A DNA stretch of 39,430 nt, taken from NCBI RefSeq assembly GCF_002207865.1, contig NZ_BDQM01000035.1, forward strand, positions 1-39,430, written 5' to 3'. The notes under the pieces were generated by a model, which saw only the letters and a list, made by a program, of their open reading frames with translations, searched no databases and had not been told where the DNA came from. The position numbers were made by a program, and so were the translations under genes. Numbering within the stretch: the stretch's first letter is position 1; the number at the start of each line of letters is the position of its first letter. This DNA comes from Colwellia marinimaniae. GTDB lineage: Bacteria > Pseudomonadota > Gammaproteobacteria > Enterobacterales > Alteromonadaceae. Shown piece after piece: positions 14,706-23,251 of the stretch.

Positions 14706-14841
14706 AAGCATTTGGGCAGTCATACTCTGACTAACGTTTGTGCCAGTATTCAATATGGCGGCGCAGTTGCAGCTTGCGGTTTAGCACCAGGCATGGATTT
14801 TCCTACTACAATGATGGCTGAGCTATTAGCTGATGTTTAGC
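14706..14841 (+). pseudogene. Remnant of a YhdH/AcuI-type quinone oxidoreductase
   Basis: One frame reads VCASIQYGGAVAACGLAPG and then MDFPTT. This is the conserved segment of zinc-free MDR-family acrylyl-CoA reductases (YhdH/AcuI), where YGG.VAACGLA..PTT is characteristic. The frame is closed by TAA just upstream (14703) and by TAG at 14839, and I could not align the neighbouring bases to the rest of the protein. About 45 codons of a roughly 330-codon gene survive, so this is a decayed relic in the gap 14342-14898. Confidence 0.65.
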
Positions 14842-14931
14842 GCCGTGATACTGCTTAAGACGTTTTAATTCCAGCTGAATCCGGCATTTTGAGGTAACAT
14901 GGCTATATATTACTTATTACATGGAATCACT

Positions 14932-15588
14932 ATGACTCACCCCATTATCGAAGATCTAACTAGCCGTCATACGGTAAAAAAATACGATGCTAGCAGGAAA
15001 GTTCCAGCAGCAGATCTGGATATTTTATTTGAAGCCATGCGCCTTTCGGCATCATCTATTAATTCACAACCGTGGAAGTTTATTGTCTTAGAAAGTGATG
15101 CAGCAAAAACACGTATGAGTAAAACCTTTGTCACTATGCATGAGTATAATAAGAAACATGTTTTTGATAGCTCACAGGTGATTCTTTTTGCTCATAATCC
15201 TAAATATACCCGTGAAGATTATGCCAAGGTAGTGGATAAAGGTATTGAAGATAAACGTACCTCGTTAGAAAATAGAGCAGCAGCATTTGGTGTTTATCTG
15301 TTTGCTGAGCTTAATACCGCTGAAAATGGCGATACTAGTACTTGGACTAAAGCACAAACTTACCTTGCTTTAGGTAATACCTTGCATGTGCTGGCGCGGT
15401 TAAAAATTGATTCTACGCCAATGGAGGGCATTGATATTGAGTTGGTTAATAAAGAGTTTAGCGAAGAGCTCGATGGCTACCAGTGTGATGTCGCCTTAGC
15501 CATTGGTTATCATCACCCGGAGGAAGATTTTAATGCTAAATTACCCAAATCTCGCTTAGCCCTTAGTGAGATATTAGTGCGTATTTAA
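14932..15588 (+). CDS. NAD(P)H-dependent nitroreductase family flavoenzyme (NfsB-like)
   Basis: This FMN enzyme of the nitroreductase fold reduces nitroaromatics, quinones or flavins in the cytoplasm. From the ATG at 14932 it has 218 residues and begins THPIIEDLTSRHTVKKYD. It then has SSINSQPWKFIVL, the FMN phosphate and ring-binding segment, and near the C-terminus IGYHHPEEDF plus a basic KLPKSR. An upstream ATG (14899) with GAGG close by would add 11 hydrophobic residues; alignment to NfsB favours 14932. It appears monocistronic. The physiological substrate cannot be told. Confidence 0.9.
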   Translation: MTHPIIEDLTSRHTVKKYDASRKVPAADLDILFEAMRLSASSINSQPWKFIVLESDAAKTRMSKTFVTMHEYNKKHVFDSSQVILFAHNPKYTREDYAKVVDKGIEDKRTSLENRAAAFGVYLFAELNTAENGDTSTWTKAQTYLALGNTLHVLARLKIDSTPMEGIDIELVNKEFSEELDGYQCDVALAIGYHHPEEDFNAKLPKSRLALSEILVRI

Positions 15589-15662
15589 TGGCTATTAAAA
15601 GTAAATTTTCTTTGAATTGTGATCATCGATAAAATGAATAATGCAGCACAAGGATGTTTGTT

Positions 15663-15726
15663 GCAGCAACATAGCTAATTGCAGCTAGGTTGCTGCTAGC
15701 CAGTTCACCCTTGTGTTAGTTAACAC
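15663..15726. repeat. Two dyads after the nitroreductase gene
   Basis: GCAGCAAC (15663-15670) pairs with GTTGCTGC (15689-15696), and GTGTTA-GT-TAACAC (15713-15726) is a perfect dyad. They lie in the 15589-15950 gap. No T-run follows, so termination is uncertain. No gene is visible here. Confidence 0.45.
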
Positions 15727-15802
15727 ACTTCAGGCGGTGTTGCTCTCAATGCCAATAGCCAACTACTGCTCAATCGAGCGCCTTGTCCTGCAATATTTTC
15801 CC

Positions 15803-15908
15803 TAAGCACAACAAGATCACAAACTTAATGAAAATGGTATTACTTTGATTTATTTTTCTTAAGCACAATAAGACCACCAACGTAATGAAACTGGTATTCA
15901 GCTGATTT
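15803..15908 (+). repeat. Imperfect tandem repeat, 57-bp period, before murB
   Basis: Copy 1 begins TAAGCACAACAAGATCAC at 15803 and copy 2 begins TAAGCACAATAAGACCAC at 15860. Both continue with a TAATGAAAMTGGTATT stretch and end in GATTT. The TAATGAAA-TGGTAT part recalls the arms of the class B repeat at 31.1 kb. It fills the presumed murB promoter region. Confidence 0.6.
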
Positions 15909-15950
15909 TTCAGTACAATAATGATTCTTTCATTTTTCATTCACTTGGCT

Positions 15951-17066
15951 ATGCACTCAAAGTTAAATTACGCCCTACAAAGCAGTAACAGCTTTAATAT
16001 TAAGGCGAATTGTCCACAAATTTATTTTCCCAGTAGCTTTGCTGAATTACAGCAATTGCCTGAGTTAACGGCAAAGCACTGCTATATTCTTGGCGAAGGC
16101 ACTAATACCTTATTTGTTGAGCCACAAGCGCCAATTATTATTCAGCCGAAATTCACCGGTATCGATATCATTGAACAAGATGATCATTTTGTCGTTAGCA
16201 TCGGCGCAGCAGAAAACTGGCATCATTTAGTGTGTTTCTGCCTCGAACAAGGTATTTATGGCTTAGAGAATTTAGCCTTGATCCCTGGTAGCGTTGGTGC
16301 GGCACCCGTACAAAATATTGGCGCTTATGGGGTAGAATTGGCAGATTATTGTCAAGAAGTACAATGGTATGAGTTTGCCAGTAAAACCATGCATGTACTT
16401 ACTAAGCAAGAATGTCGTTTTGCCTATCGCGATAGTATTTTTAAGCAAGAGCGCTATAACCAAGGCTTAATTACTCAGGTAACGCTTAAACTCCCGAAAG
16501 CGTGGCAAGCAAATCTCAGCTATGCGGGCTTAGATGCTTTAGCTACGGATAGCACTGCTAAGCAGGTAATGGCACAAGTTATCGCTTTGCGCAGTAGTAA
16601 GTTACCCGATCCAAAAGAATTAGCTAATGCGGGCAGTTTTTTCAAAAATCCCATTGTCAGTGCTGCAGACTTTGCTCAGCTGCAACAGCAATATCCAAGT
16701 ATGCCACATTATCCACAGCCAAATGACCAGATAAAGCTGGCCGCGGCTTGGTTAATTGAGCAAGCGGGATTAAAAGGTTTTCGCCATCACCATGTTGGTG
16801 TTCATCGGCAGCAAGCCCTTGTGCTCGTTAATTATGGCAGTGACGTTGGCGGTGATATTGTTAGCTTAGCGAAATATATCCAACGAAAAGTAGCGCAGCA
16901 GTTCTCGGTAACGCTAATCCCCGAAGTACGCATGATCACCGAGCAAGGCGAAAGGTCATTTTCATCGCTGAGTGATATTAACCCTATAAGGGATAACACT
17001 AACGGTAATAGTGTTAACGCTAATAGCACAGCTGGAAATATTACTAACGGAAGTAGCAATGACTAA
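15951..17066 (+). CDS. murB: UDP-N-acetylenolpyruvoylglucosamine reductase
   Basis: It makes UDP-MurNAc with NADPH and FAD, the second committed step of peptidoglycan synthesis. Type I features are clear: LGEGTNTLF in the FAD domain, GLENLALIPGSVGAAPVQNIGAYGVEL as the core, YRDSIFK and the serine-bearing NAGSFFKNP. The ATG at 15951 aligns with E. coli MurB; the frame is open to 15921. The C-terminus carries about 25 extra residues rich in Asn, Ser, Thr and Gly, encoded by a TAACGGTAATAG-like low-complexity stretch. The last 8 nt overlap birA. It heads murB-birA-coaX. Confidence 0.95.
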   Translation: MHSKLNYALQSSNSFNIKANCPQIYFPSSFAELQQLPELTAKHCYILGEGTNTLFVEPQAPIIIQPKFTGIDIIEQDDHFVVSIGAAENWHHLVCFCLEQGIYGLENLALIPGSVGAAPVQNIGAYGVELADYCQEVQWYEFASKTMHVLTKQECRFAYRDSIFKQERYNQGLITQVTLKLPKAWQANLSYAGLDALATDSTAKQVMAQVIALRSSKLPDPKELANAGSFFKNPIVSAADFAQLQQQYPSMPHYPQPNDQIKLAAAWLIEQAGLKGFRHHHVGVHRQQALVLVNYGSDVGGDIVSLAKYIQRKVAQQFSVTLIPEVRMITEQGERSFSSLSDINPIRDNTNGNSVNANSTAGNITNGSSND

Positions 17067-18060
17067 AACGGTAAAAGAGCATTTAATAAAATCATTGGCT
17101 GCGGGACAATTTGTTTCCGGGCAGTTATTGGGTGATCAGCTCGGCATTAGCCGTACCGCTATCGCTAAACATATTAAAGTGTTAATCGATATAGGCCTAG
17201 ATATATACAGTGTCACGGGTAAAGGCTATAAACTGGCGCAGCCGCTTTATTTGCTTGATAAAGAAAAAATAATCAGTCTATTGACCAATGAGGCGAGTAA
17301 GCAGGCTGACAAAGCAATCGACTTGCCACTGGTTGAAGTGCATAGTTTAATTGATTCTACCAATGACTACTTAATGCGACGCTTACCGAATCAATTATCC
17401 CCAGGACAGGTTTGCTTAGCTGAATATCAAAGTGCTGGCCGAGGACGCCGAGGTAGACAGTGGATTTCACCCTTTGGCTCGCAAATATACTTGTCTATGT
17501 ACTGGTACTTAGAGCAAGGTTTATCAGCGGCTATGGGACTAAGTTTAGTGACGGCATTAGCGGTAAGTGATGCGATAAAAGCCCATAGCAATGTGCAAGT
17601 TCAGCTGAAGTGGCCCAATGATATTTACCTTGATGGGGTAAAACTGGCGGGCATTTTAATTGATCTTGAAGGGCAAGCGTTAGAGCCTAGCCATAGTGTT
17701 ATAGGTATTGGTTTAAATCTTCATATGCCCTCATCAGCGGGAAAATTAATTACCCAAAAATGGACAGATCTACAAACACACAGTAAAGTGAAAATTGATC
17801 GAAACGCCCTCAGTGCGCAACTCATTAGTTGTTTACGACAGCGCTTGTACCACTATCAGCAAACAGGTCTAGCGCCGATGTTAGATGAATGGCATGCGCT
17901 TGATGCTTTTCTAAATAAGCGGGTCAAATTGATTACCGGAGCACGGATCACCCACGGAATATGTCGAGGTGTGAATAATCAAGGTGCTTTATTATTGGAA
18001 GTTAATGGCCAAGTGAAACCGGTATACGGCGGTGAAGTGAGCCTTAGGATTGATGAATGA
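17059..18060 (+). CDS. birA: Bifunctional biotin-protein ligase / biotin operon repressor
   Basis: It biotinylates the carboxyl-carrier protein and, as biotinyl-AMP-bound dimer, represses biotin genes. The 333 residues contain an N-terminal winged HTH (GDQLGISRTAIAKHIKVL, about 27-44), the ligase motif GRGRRGRQW that binds biotinyl-AMP, KWPNDIYLDG, and a C-terminal SH3-like domain. The ATG at 17059 overlaps the murB stop by 8 nt and has GGAAG 7 bases upstream; a frame open to 17011 is only the murB tail. It overlaps coaX by 4 nt (ATGA). The HTH implies repressor function is kept. Confidence 0.96.
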   Translation: MTKTVKEHLIKSLAAGQFVSGQLLGDQLGISRTAIAKHIKVLIDIGLDIYSVTGKGYKLAQPLYLLDKEKIISLLTNEASKQADKAIDLPLVEVHSLIDSTNDYLMRRLPNQLSPGQVCLAEYQSAGRGRRGRQWISPFGSQIYLSMYWYLEQGLSAAMGLSLVTALAVSDAIKAHSNVQVQLKWPNDIYLDGVKLAGILIDLEGQALEPSHSVIGIGLNLHMPSSAGKLITQKWTDLQTHSKVKIDRNALSAQLISCLRQRLYHYQQTGLAPMLDEWHALDAFLNKRVKLITGARITHGICRGVNNQGALLLEVNGQVKPVYGGEVSLRIDE

Positions 18061-18806
18061 TAATATTAATTGATATCGGCAATAGCCGAACGAAATATGC
18101 TCAGCTTAGCGCAGGAAAATTATCCGCTAGTGTGCAGCTTAATAATCAAGACTTTAGCGATGTTTACTTTGTTAAGCACTTTAGCCATGCCAGCCAAGTA
18201 GTAGTCGCTAATGTGGCTAAGTCTGCACTAACCACTGAGCTTGCTCACTGGTGTACCGAGCAAAAAATTAGCTTTAAACAAGTGCATAGTGAACAACAAA
18301 AAAATGCTTTGCTGTCGGCTTATCAACAGCCAGCAACTCTGGGTATTGACCGTTGGCTGGCGCTATTAGGCACAATACACCTTTATCCTAAAGAAAATGT
18401 GCTAATTATAGATGCGGGTACGGCCACTACCGTCGATTTACTGGCAAGTAATGGTCAACACCAAGGTGGTTGGATATTAGCGGGTATCAAGGCATTATTT
18501 AACAGTATTTTAACTCATAGCACCTTAGTTCATGCTGAAAATAAAACACTACCAAGCTTAGCATTTGGCAGCAATACTAGTGATAATGTTAATAATGCTT
18601 GTTGGGCAGCAACCTTGGGTATGATTACCCAAGCGATTGTACAAGCTCAACAATTAGCTGACATTGATCGCATTATCTTAACCGGTGGTGATGGTCTGGC
18701 TTTAACGCAGTTATTACTTGCACAGAGCAGTGAACAGATTATTACTGTACACAACATCCAATTTATCGATAACCTTATCTTCTACGGTCTACAAGAGTAC
18801 AGCTAA
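18057..18806 (+). CDS. coaX: Type III pantothenate kinase
   Basis: It phosphorylates pantothenate at the start of coenzyme A synthesis. The 249 residues show the ASKHA-type motifs of CoaX: IDIGNSRTKY (phosphate 1, 4-13), GIDRWLALLG (about 96-105) and IDAGTATTVD (phosphate 2, about 121-130), then ILTGGDG near the C-terminus. It is coupled to birA by an ATGA overlap, a common pairing. Type III enzymes are not inhibited by CoA and need a monovalent cation. No CoaA is in the window. It is probably the last gene of its operon; 115 bp separate it from mtnN. Confidence 0.95.
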   Translation: MIILIDIGNSRTKYAQLSAGKLSASVQLNNQDFSDVYFVKHFSHASQVVVANVAKSALTTELAHWCTEQKISFKQVHSEQQKNALLSAYQQPATLGIDRWLALLGTIHLYPKENVLIIDAGTATTVDLLASNGQHQGGWILAGIKALFNSILTHSTLVHAENKTLPSLAFGSNTSDNVNNACWAATLGMITQAIVQAQQLADIDRIILTGGDGLALTQLLLAQSSEQIITVHNIQFIDNLIFYGLQEYS

Positions 18807-18921
18807 TGATAGCACCGTATGTTGCTCGCATAAGCGCAGTGAAAAATAGCGTATGAATTACTTATGCCGGGTTAGAGTAAGCAATTATCATTTATTTTAT
18901 TAAACAGAATTAGGAATTACC

Positions 18922-19653
18922 ATGAAAGCAGGAATCATTGGCGCAATGGAGCCAGAAGTTGCTATTTTAAAAGCAAAATTAACCGATGCTAAAACTACGG
19001 AACATGCAGGCTATACCTTTTATCAAGGTCAGTTAGCGGGCAGTGATGTGGTTATTGTGCAATCGGGTATCGGCAAGGTGGCGGCAGCGTTAGCCACGCT
19101 AATATTGATTGACCGTTTTCAAGTGGATTACGTGGTGAATACCGGCTCTGCTGGTGGCTTTGATGCGAGTTTAAAAGTGGGCGATATTGTCGTCAGTTCT
19201 GAAGTTCGTTATCACGATGTGGACATAACCGCATTTGGCTATGAAATTGGGCAATTACCGGGCAACCCAGCGGCATTTATGCCCCATAAGGACTTGGTGG
19301 CAGCAGCCCAACAAGGTATTGAGCAATTAAGCAAAACAGCGGAACAGAATATTAAGGCGGTCACCGGTTTGATCACCACAGGTGATACCTTTATGACCAA
19401 AGAAGAAGATGTCGCTAAAGCTCGGGCTAATTTCCCCACTATGGCTGCGGTTGAAATGGAAGGTGCGGCTATCGCGCAAGCGTGTTTACAGCTTAAAACG
19501 CCTTTTGTTATTATCCGTTCACTTTCTGATATTGCCGGTAAAGAATCTCCTCATACCTTTGACGAATATTTAGCAACCGCGGCAGTAAATTCCTCGCAGT
19601 TAGTGTTGAATATGCTGGAGCAGCTTAAAGGTAAAACACTAGGCCCTGCTTAA
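18922..19653 (+). CDS. mtnN: 5'-methylthioadenosine / S-adenosylhomocysteine nucleosidase
   Basis: It hydrolyses the glycosidic bond of MTA, SAH and 5'-deoxyadenosine, recycling purine and methionine and making S-ribosylhomocysteine. The 243 residues begin MKAGIIGAMEPEVAILK with catalytic-region E12. VEMEGAAIAQ (about 172-181) contacts ribose, and SLSDIAG carries the catalytic aspartate (D197). The ribosome site is AGGAATTACC before the ATG. In many gammaproteobacteria it precedes cobalamin genes and the TRIC gene, as here. Confidence 0.97.
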   Translation: MKAGIIGAMEPEVAILKAKLTDAKTTEHAGYTFYQGQLAGSDVVIVQSGIGKVAAALATLILIDRFQVDYVVNTGSAGGFDASLKVGDIVVSSEVRYHDVDITAFGYEIGQLPGNPAAFMPHKDLVAAAQQGIEQLSKTAEQNIKAVTGLITTGDTFMTKEEDVAKARANFPTMAAVEMEGAAIAQACLQLKTPFVIIRSLSDIAGKESPHTFDEYLATAAVNSSQLVLNMLEQLKGKTLGPA

Positions 19654-19716
19654 GCCCTTAGCGGGTATTAGCGAATAACTACCGAATCATGACTGAGTGA
19701 TTTAAAAGGATAATCA

Positions 19717-20682
19717 ATGACAGTATTTAGCGAGTTAATGCCGTTTAGCTATCATGTGTTAATCCTTATGGTGGTGCTGGTGATAAAATTTACGGTAAGT
19801 CATTTTGTCGCCCATGAACCATTACGTATATTTCAATTTTATTGCTTACAGCTAGGTAATAAAGTCAATAACAGTCACCATAGTACTCAGCAGCAAACTA
19901 TCGCTGGTTTGTTAGCATTATTGCTCACCTTGGTACCAATAGCATTTATTTTATGGCTCTTCGCTGACTTTGTCGCGGTAGATTATCTGTGGCAAGGCTT
20001 ACTACTTTATTTTGCCCTAGGCAGTCTTAACCTAGGGTCAATAAATAAAACCATAGCCCAAGCTTTGGTTGCTAGACAGAACTACTTAGCTAAGCAAATA
20101 CTTCAGCCTTGGCTATTAAGAACCACAGCGCCGCTTTCGCCAGTGGGCTTGAGTAAATCCGCCATTGAAATGCAGCTGTTACGTAGTCTGCAGCAAGTTT
20201 ATGTGGTTAGCTTGGTTTTTGTTACTTGTGGTCCGTTAGCCGCCTTCAGCTATCGGTTAATGCTAGAAATGCATTACTGTTGGAATACTAAGTTAGTGAA
20301 ATTTAAGCACTTTGGTTTTTATCCTCAGCTATTTATTCAGCTAATCCAATGGCTACCTAGTCGCTTGATGGCATTATTGATATTACTGACTTCCTTAGGG
20401 CAAGGTACTTTATTGTCTTGGCGATTAACACGCGGCCATTTTTTTCAACTTAATAATAACTTTATTATTGCCGTACATGCTTATGTACTGGTGGTAAAGT
20501 TGGGCGGCGTGGCCATGTATCAAGAAGAAAAATTAAGAAAAATCACCTTTAATGATCTTGCCAAGCAGCCCGAGCCACAAGACCTTATTAAAGCGAACAG
20601 AAAAGTTAATTTTTCTTACTATAGCAGCTTGTTTTTGCTGGTTTTGTTAGCGCTAGGCTGGCAATTAATTACCAGTAATTAG
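19717..20682 (+). CDS. CobD/CbiB-like membrane protein
   Basis: This 321-residue membrane protein has about five hydrophobic segments (11-30, 64-84, 90-105, 175-195, 218-235, and a last one at 300-318). In the middle it has SPVGLSKSAIEMQLLRSLQQVYV, a segment akin to the cytosolic loop of CbiB adenosylcobinamide-phosphate synthases. It follows mtnN by 63 bp, the place of cbiB in Vibrio- and Shewanella-type clusters. The resemblance is partial, so a divergent or repurposed CbiB, or an AmpE-like relative, is possible. AAAAGGA lies before the start. Confidence 0.65.
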   Translation: MTVFSELMPFSYHVLILMVVLVIKFTVSHFVAHEPLRIFQFYCLQLGNKVNNSHHSTQQQTIAGLLALLLTLVPIAFILWLFADFVAVDYLWQGLLLYFALGSLNLGSINKTIAQALVARQNYLAKQILQPWLLRTTAPLSPVGLSKSAIEMQLLRSLQQVYVVSLVFVTCGPLAAFSYRLMLEMHYCWNTKLVKFKHFGFYPQLFIQLIQWLPSRLMALLILLTSLGQGTLLSWRLTRGHFFQLNNNFIIAVHAYVLVVKLGGVAMYQEEKLRKITFNDLAKQPEPQDLIKANRKVNFSYYSSLFLLVLLALGWQLITSN

Positions 20683-20694
20683 ATACTGATCAAC

Positions 20695-20746
20695 TCTTTA
20701 GTTAATTTGGTGTTTTCATGAGTGAACTTTTATATTATTTAGATAT
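20695..20746 (+). repeat. Duplicated 5' end of the TRIC gene (upstream copy)
   Basis: These 52 bases match 20812-20863 at 51 positions. The copy covers the TRIC gene leader, start codon and first nine codons. The two copies are 117 bp apart. Confidence 0.9.
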
Positions 20747-20822
20747 TTATAGTCGCTTATTGTTACTCGTTATATTTACAATCAGCTGCAAGCAGTCACA
20801 GGCAGTCGAAGTCTTTAGTTAA
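20718..20822 (+). pseudogene. 34-codon truncated ORF from the TRIC start duplication
   Basis: The frame begins MSELLYYLDI, the TRIC N-terminus with one change, then diverges to YSRLLLLVIFTISCKQSQA and stops at TAA 20820-20822, inside the second repeat copy. It probably arose by partial duplication. If translated it would be a small hydrophobic peptide reminiscent of a signal sequence. No function is claimed. Confidence 0.55.
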
Positions 20823-20834
20823 TTTGGTGTTTTC

Positions 20835-21497
20835 ATGAATGAACTTTTATATTATTTAGATATCTTTGGCATCATCGTTTTTGCCCTTTCCGGTGCCCTT
20901 ATGGCTGGACGATACCAACTCGACCCTTTTGGTGTAGTAGTGCTGGCTTCAGTCACTGCGGTAGGTGGCGGTACTATTCGTGATGTTATTTTGCAAACAC
21001 CGGTATTTTGGGTAGTTAAGCCTTTCTATCTCTATGTGATTTTAGCGACAGCCATACTGACCATAGTATTTATCAGACAACCGAAACGAATTCCTAAGCG
21101 TTTTTTATTAATTGCTGATGCCTTGGGTTTAGCCTTATTTGCCGTGCTTGGTACACAAAAGGCGCTAGTTTTGGGTGCGCCGATTCCTGTTGCTATCGTC
21201 TTAGGAACTATAACTGGCGTCGCGGGTGGTATGATTCGCGATGTTTTATGTAACGTCATTCCGATGATTTTACGAGAAGAAATTTATGCGTTAGCGGCGA
21301 TTTTAGGCGGTGGCTTATTTGTCTTTTTACATTGGCTTAATTGGTCTGATAGCAATGCTATTATTACTGCTATAACCGCGGCACTTATTCTTCGTTTAGC
21401 GGCTATTTATTGGCATGTTTCTTTACCGGCTTTTCATATTATTGAAAAGCCGAAAAATGAAAAGCCTAAAAAAACCCATGATAAAGAAAAAAAGTAA
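20835..21497 (+). CDS. TRIC-family cation channel (UPF0126, YadS/YicG type)
   Basis: Bacterial TRIC channels are trimeric monovalent-cation channels of the inner membrane. The 220-residue protein has seven membrane segments built from two repeats with the glycine-rich signatures VGGGTIRD (about 43-50) and AGGMIRD (about 129-135), which kink the pore helices. The C-terminus is a lysine-rich tail (PKNEKPKKTHDKEKK). It is preceded by a duplicate of its own start region. It lies downstream of mtnN and the cbiB-like gene, echoing the mtn-btuF-yadS order of E. coli. Confidence 0.92.
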   Translation: MNELLYYLDIFGIIVFALSGALMAGRYQLDPFGVVVLASVTAVGGGTIRDVILQTPVFWVVKPFYLYVILATAILTIVFIRQPKRIPKRFLLIADALGLALFAVLGTQKALVLGAPIPVAIVLGTITGVAGGMIRDVLCNVIPMILREEIYALAAILGGGLFVFLHWLNWSDSNAIITAITAALILRLAAIYWHVSLPAFHIIEKPKNEKPKKTHDKEKK

Positions 21498-21565
21498 CTA
21501 TTTCTTAGTGTTACTAGCAACTAGACATAGGAGCACAACAAAATAATGAGTAGTTAATTAAGCCA

Positions 21566-22228
21566 TTATGTTAACTGGCTAAAAGCTTTATTCATTGCTT
21601 GGTGAGTGTGCTCGTACCAATTTTCAGTAATGGTAATTGCTGGTAACGCTTCTATTTTAATGGTGCCTGAAGTCGCCGTTTTATTGGACTCGTTATAGAC
21701 ATCTAAAATATTTTTAATAACAACGGGCTGCGCTTTAAGCTTCAGCTTTTCAACCAGTAATTTTGCTCCCGCTTCAAAGGGCTCAATTTTACCTGATTGA
21801 GAGCGAGTCCCTTCGGGAAAGATGATTATTTTTTTACCTTGGCAAATTTTTACGTCTTTTAACAGTTTAATAATGGCACGGCGGTCTTTTTGATCAACGG
21901 TGATGTGGCCAACCCGATCGACAATGCGCGACACTGGCCATTTGTCCATAATACCGGTGCGGCCAATAAAACGTGTATCATTGCCTACGACTTCTTCAAG
22001 GGCGAAGATGTCTAACATGCTTTGATGATTAACAATTAAAATATCAGTATCCGCATCTATAGTGCCGATGAGGCTAACACGGGCACCAACACTGCGTACA
22101 ATGAGCGTGGTAAAAATTCGACGTAATCGGTTGAATATTAGGCCATGGCGTTTACACAAAGACAAGGCAACAGACTGGGCCGCTATGGCGACATACATGG
22201 TGTATTTTTTTAAATAAAAGCTAAACAT
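21566..22228 (-). CDS. 1-acyl-sn-glycerol-3-phosphate acyltransferase-like protein (PlsC family)
   Basis: This enzyme family transfers acyl groups to lysophosphatidate or related acceptors at the inner membrane. The 220 residues include the catalytic motif NHQSMLD (67-73, H-x4-D with H68 and D73), the acceptor-binding FPEGTRS (137-143) and a hydrophobic N-terminal segment (about 10-30). It lies 23 bp after the RraB-like gene in the same direction. Whether it is the main PlsC or a paralogue cannot be told here. Confidence 0.88.
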   Translation of the reverse strand: MFSFYLKKYTMYVAIAAQSVALSLCKRHGLIFNRLRRIFTTLIVRSVGARVSLIGTIDADTDILIVNHQSMLDIFALEEVVGNDTRFIGRTGIMDKWPVSRIVDRVGHITVDQKDRRAIIKLLKDVKICQGKKIIIFPEGTRSQSGKIEPFEAGAKLLVEKLKLKAQPVVIKNILDVYNESNKTATSGTIKIEALPAITITENWYEHTHQAMNKAFSQLT

Positions 22229-22251
22229 GAATAGAATGCAGAAGCGCTAAA

Positions 22252-22575
22252 CTAGGCTTCAATCCCCCAGCCATCGTTATAACCAGACAAATTGGTGGCA
22301 ATTTTTTCAAGAATTTCTTCTTGTGCAACAACCGCTTGATGTGTTGGCGTCATAACCACGGTGCAATCTACATCCCAAACATTAGGGCTTTCATCAGGGT
22401 GTACGTGACACTTTACTGTCGGTAGGTGTTCTTTTATATGATCTGCCATGGCTTGTGCTTGGCCTTCTTGTTCGAACAAATGAAAGAATACCACTTCATG
22501 TGATTGACTCAAGTCGATACCTGCTTGCTGCATTTCGGCTAATACTTGGCCTGTTTCATCATCTGGAAAGTTCAT
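22252..22575 (-). CDS. rraB: RraB-family regulator of ribonuclease activity
   Basis: RraB binds RNase E and alters RNA decay in enterobacteria. This 107-residue protein starts MNFPDDETGQVLAEMQQAGI, has an alpha/beta fold with VVFFHLFEQEGQAQAMADHI (about 28-47), and ends with NDGWGIEA, the Y-DGWG ending typical of RraB. It is shorter than E. coli RraB because it lacks the acidic C-terminal tail. The symbol is used by family resemblance; action on RNase E in this organism is inferred. It precedes the acyltransferase gene. Confidence 0.75.
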   Translation of the reverse strand: MNFPDDETGQVLAEMQQAGIDLSQSHEVVFFHLFEQEGQAQAMADHIKEHLPTVKCHVHPDESPNVWDVDCTVVMTPTHQAVVAQEEILEKIATNLSGYNDGWGIEA

Positions 22576-22675
22576 ATAAAAATAATATAGTTATGCTATT
22601 AGGGGCGAGTATTATAAAGCGGTAAAATCGCCTTGAATAGAGCTCACCGTAAAAAAATATTGTTCCGACGGATTT

Positions 22676-23251
22676 TTATTTTCTTGGGTAGTGCATTAGC
22701 ATGTTATTAACAGCGGCCATCACTTTTTTATTGAGCTCTTGACTATTATCTTTTACTTTGAATTTTAATGGATAAATACTACGCCATACGGAGCGTTTTC
22801 TTTTAGGATCCACTAAATCAATAATTAAACCACCTTGATAGACATGCCAATCAATATTGTTTTTCTGCCAAGCATTGGCCCTAAGACAAGGGGCACAAAA
22901 TAGTACTGCTTTGTTATAGTTTAAGTAATCTTTGGGCTGTTTTTTAACTAGGTGATAGGTGACAATGATGTCGGCACTGTCGAGATCGCTATAGTGAAAA
23001 TCTTGTGCGTCTAGGTTTTTTTCAATAGCAAGCTCAATGCTACCACGTTGTGCATGTGGTAAATTTTGACTATCAAAAAAGGCCGAGCCACTGCGGTAAA
23101 AACTGTAAGTTTTAACCTGTGAAAAATCGAAGTTATTATAATAAATCACCGGATTTTTAATTGAGCTACAGCCAGAGACACTGACAACTAATAGACAGAT
23201 GAATATTAGCTTTATCGGTGACACTATAGTGGTAAGAAAATTTTTCAACAC
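22676..23251 (-). CDS. DUF4136 domain lipoprotein
   Basis: This 191-residue lipoprotein has a signal peptide and lipobox VSGC with C28 as the lipidated cysteine. The residue after it is Ser, predicting sorting to the outer membrane. The body matches DUF4136 in its pattern: FDFSQVKTYSFY near 42-53, a central AIEKNLDAQDF, ADIIVTYHL and a C-terminal helix of the KKVMAAVNNML type. The family has no known reaction. It is upstream of rraB by 100 bp and divergent from the TraB/GumN gene. Confidence 0.85.
   Translation of the reverse strand: MLKNFLTTIVSPIKLIFICLLVVSVSGCSSIKNPVIYYNNFDFSQVKTYSFYRSGSAFFDSQNLPHAQRGSIELAIEKNLDAQDFHYSDLDSADIIVTYHLVKKQPKDYLNYNKAVLFCAPCLRANAWQKNNIDWHVYQGGLIIDLVDPKRKRSVWRSIYPLKFKVKDNSQELNKKVMAAVNNMLMHYPRK

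Noticed and set aside
18807..18921. tRNA cluster after coaX as in some gammaproteobacteria
   Set aside because: No cloverleaf, no GTTCRANNC T-arm and no CCA end visible in these 115 bp.
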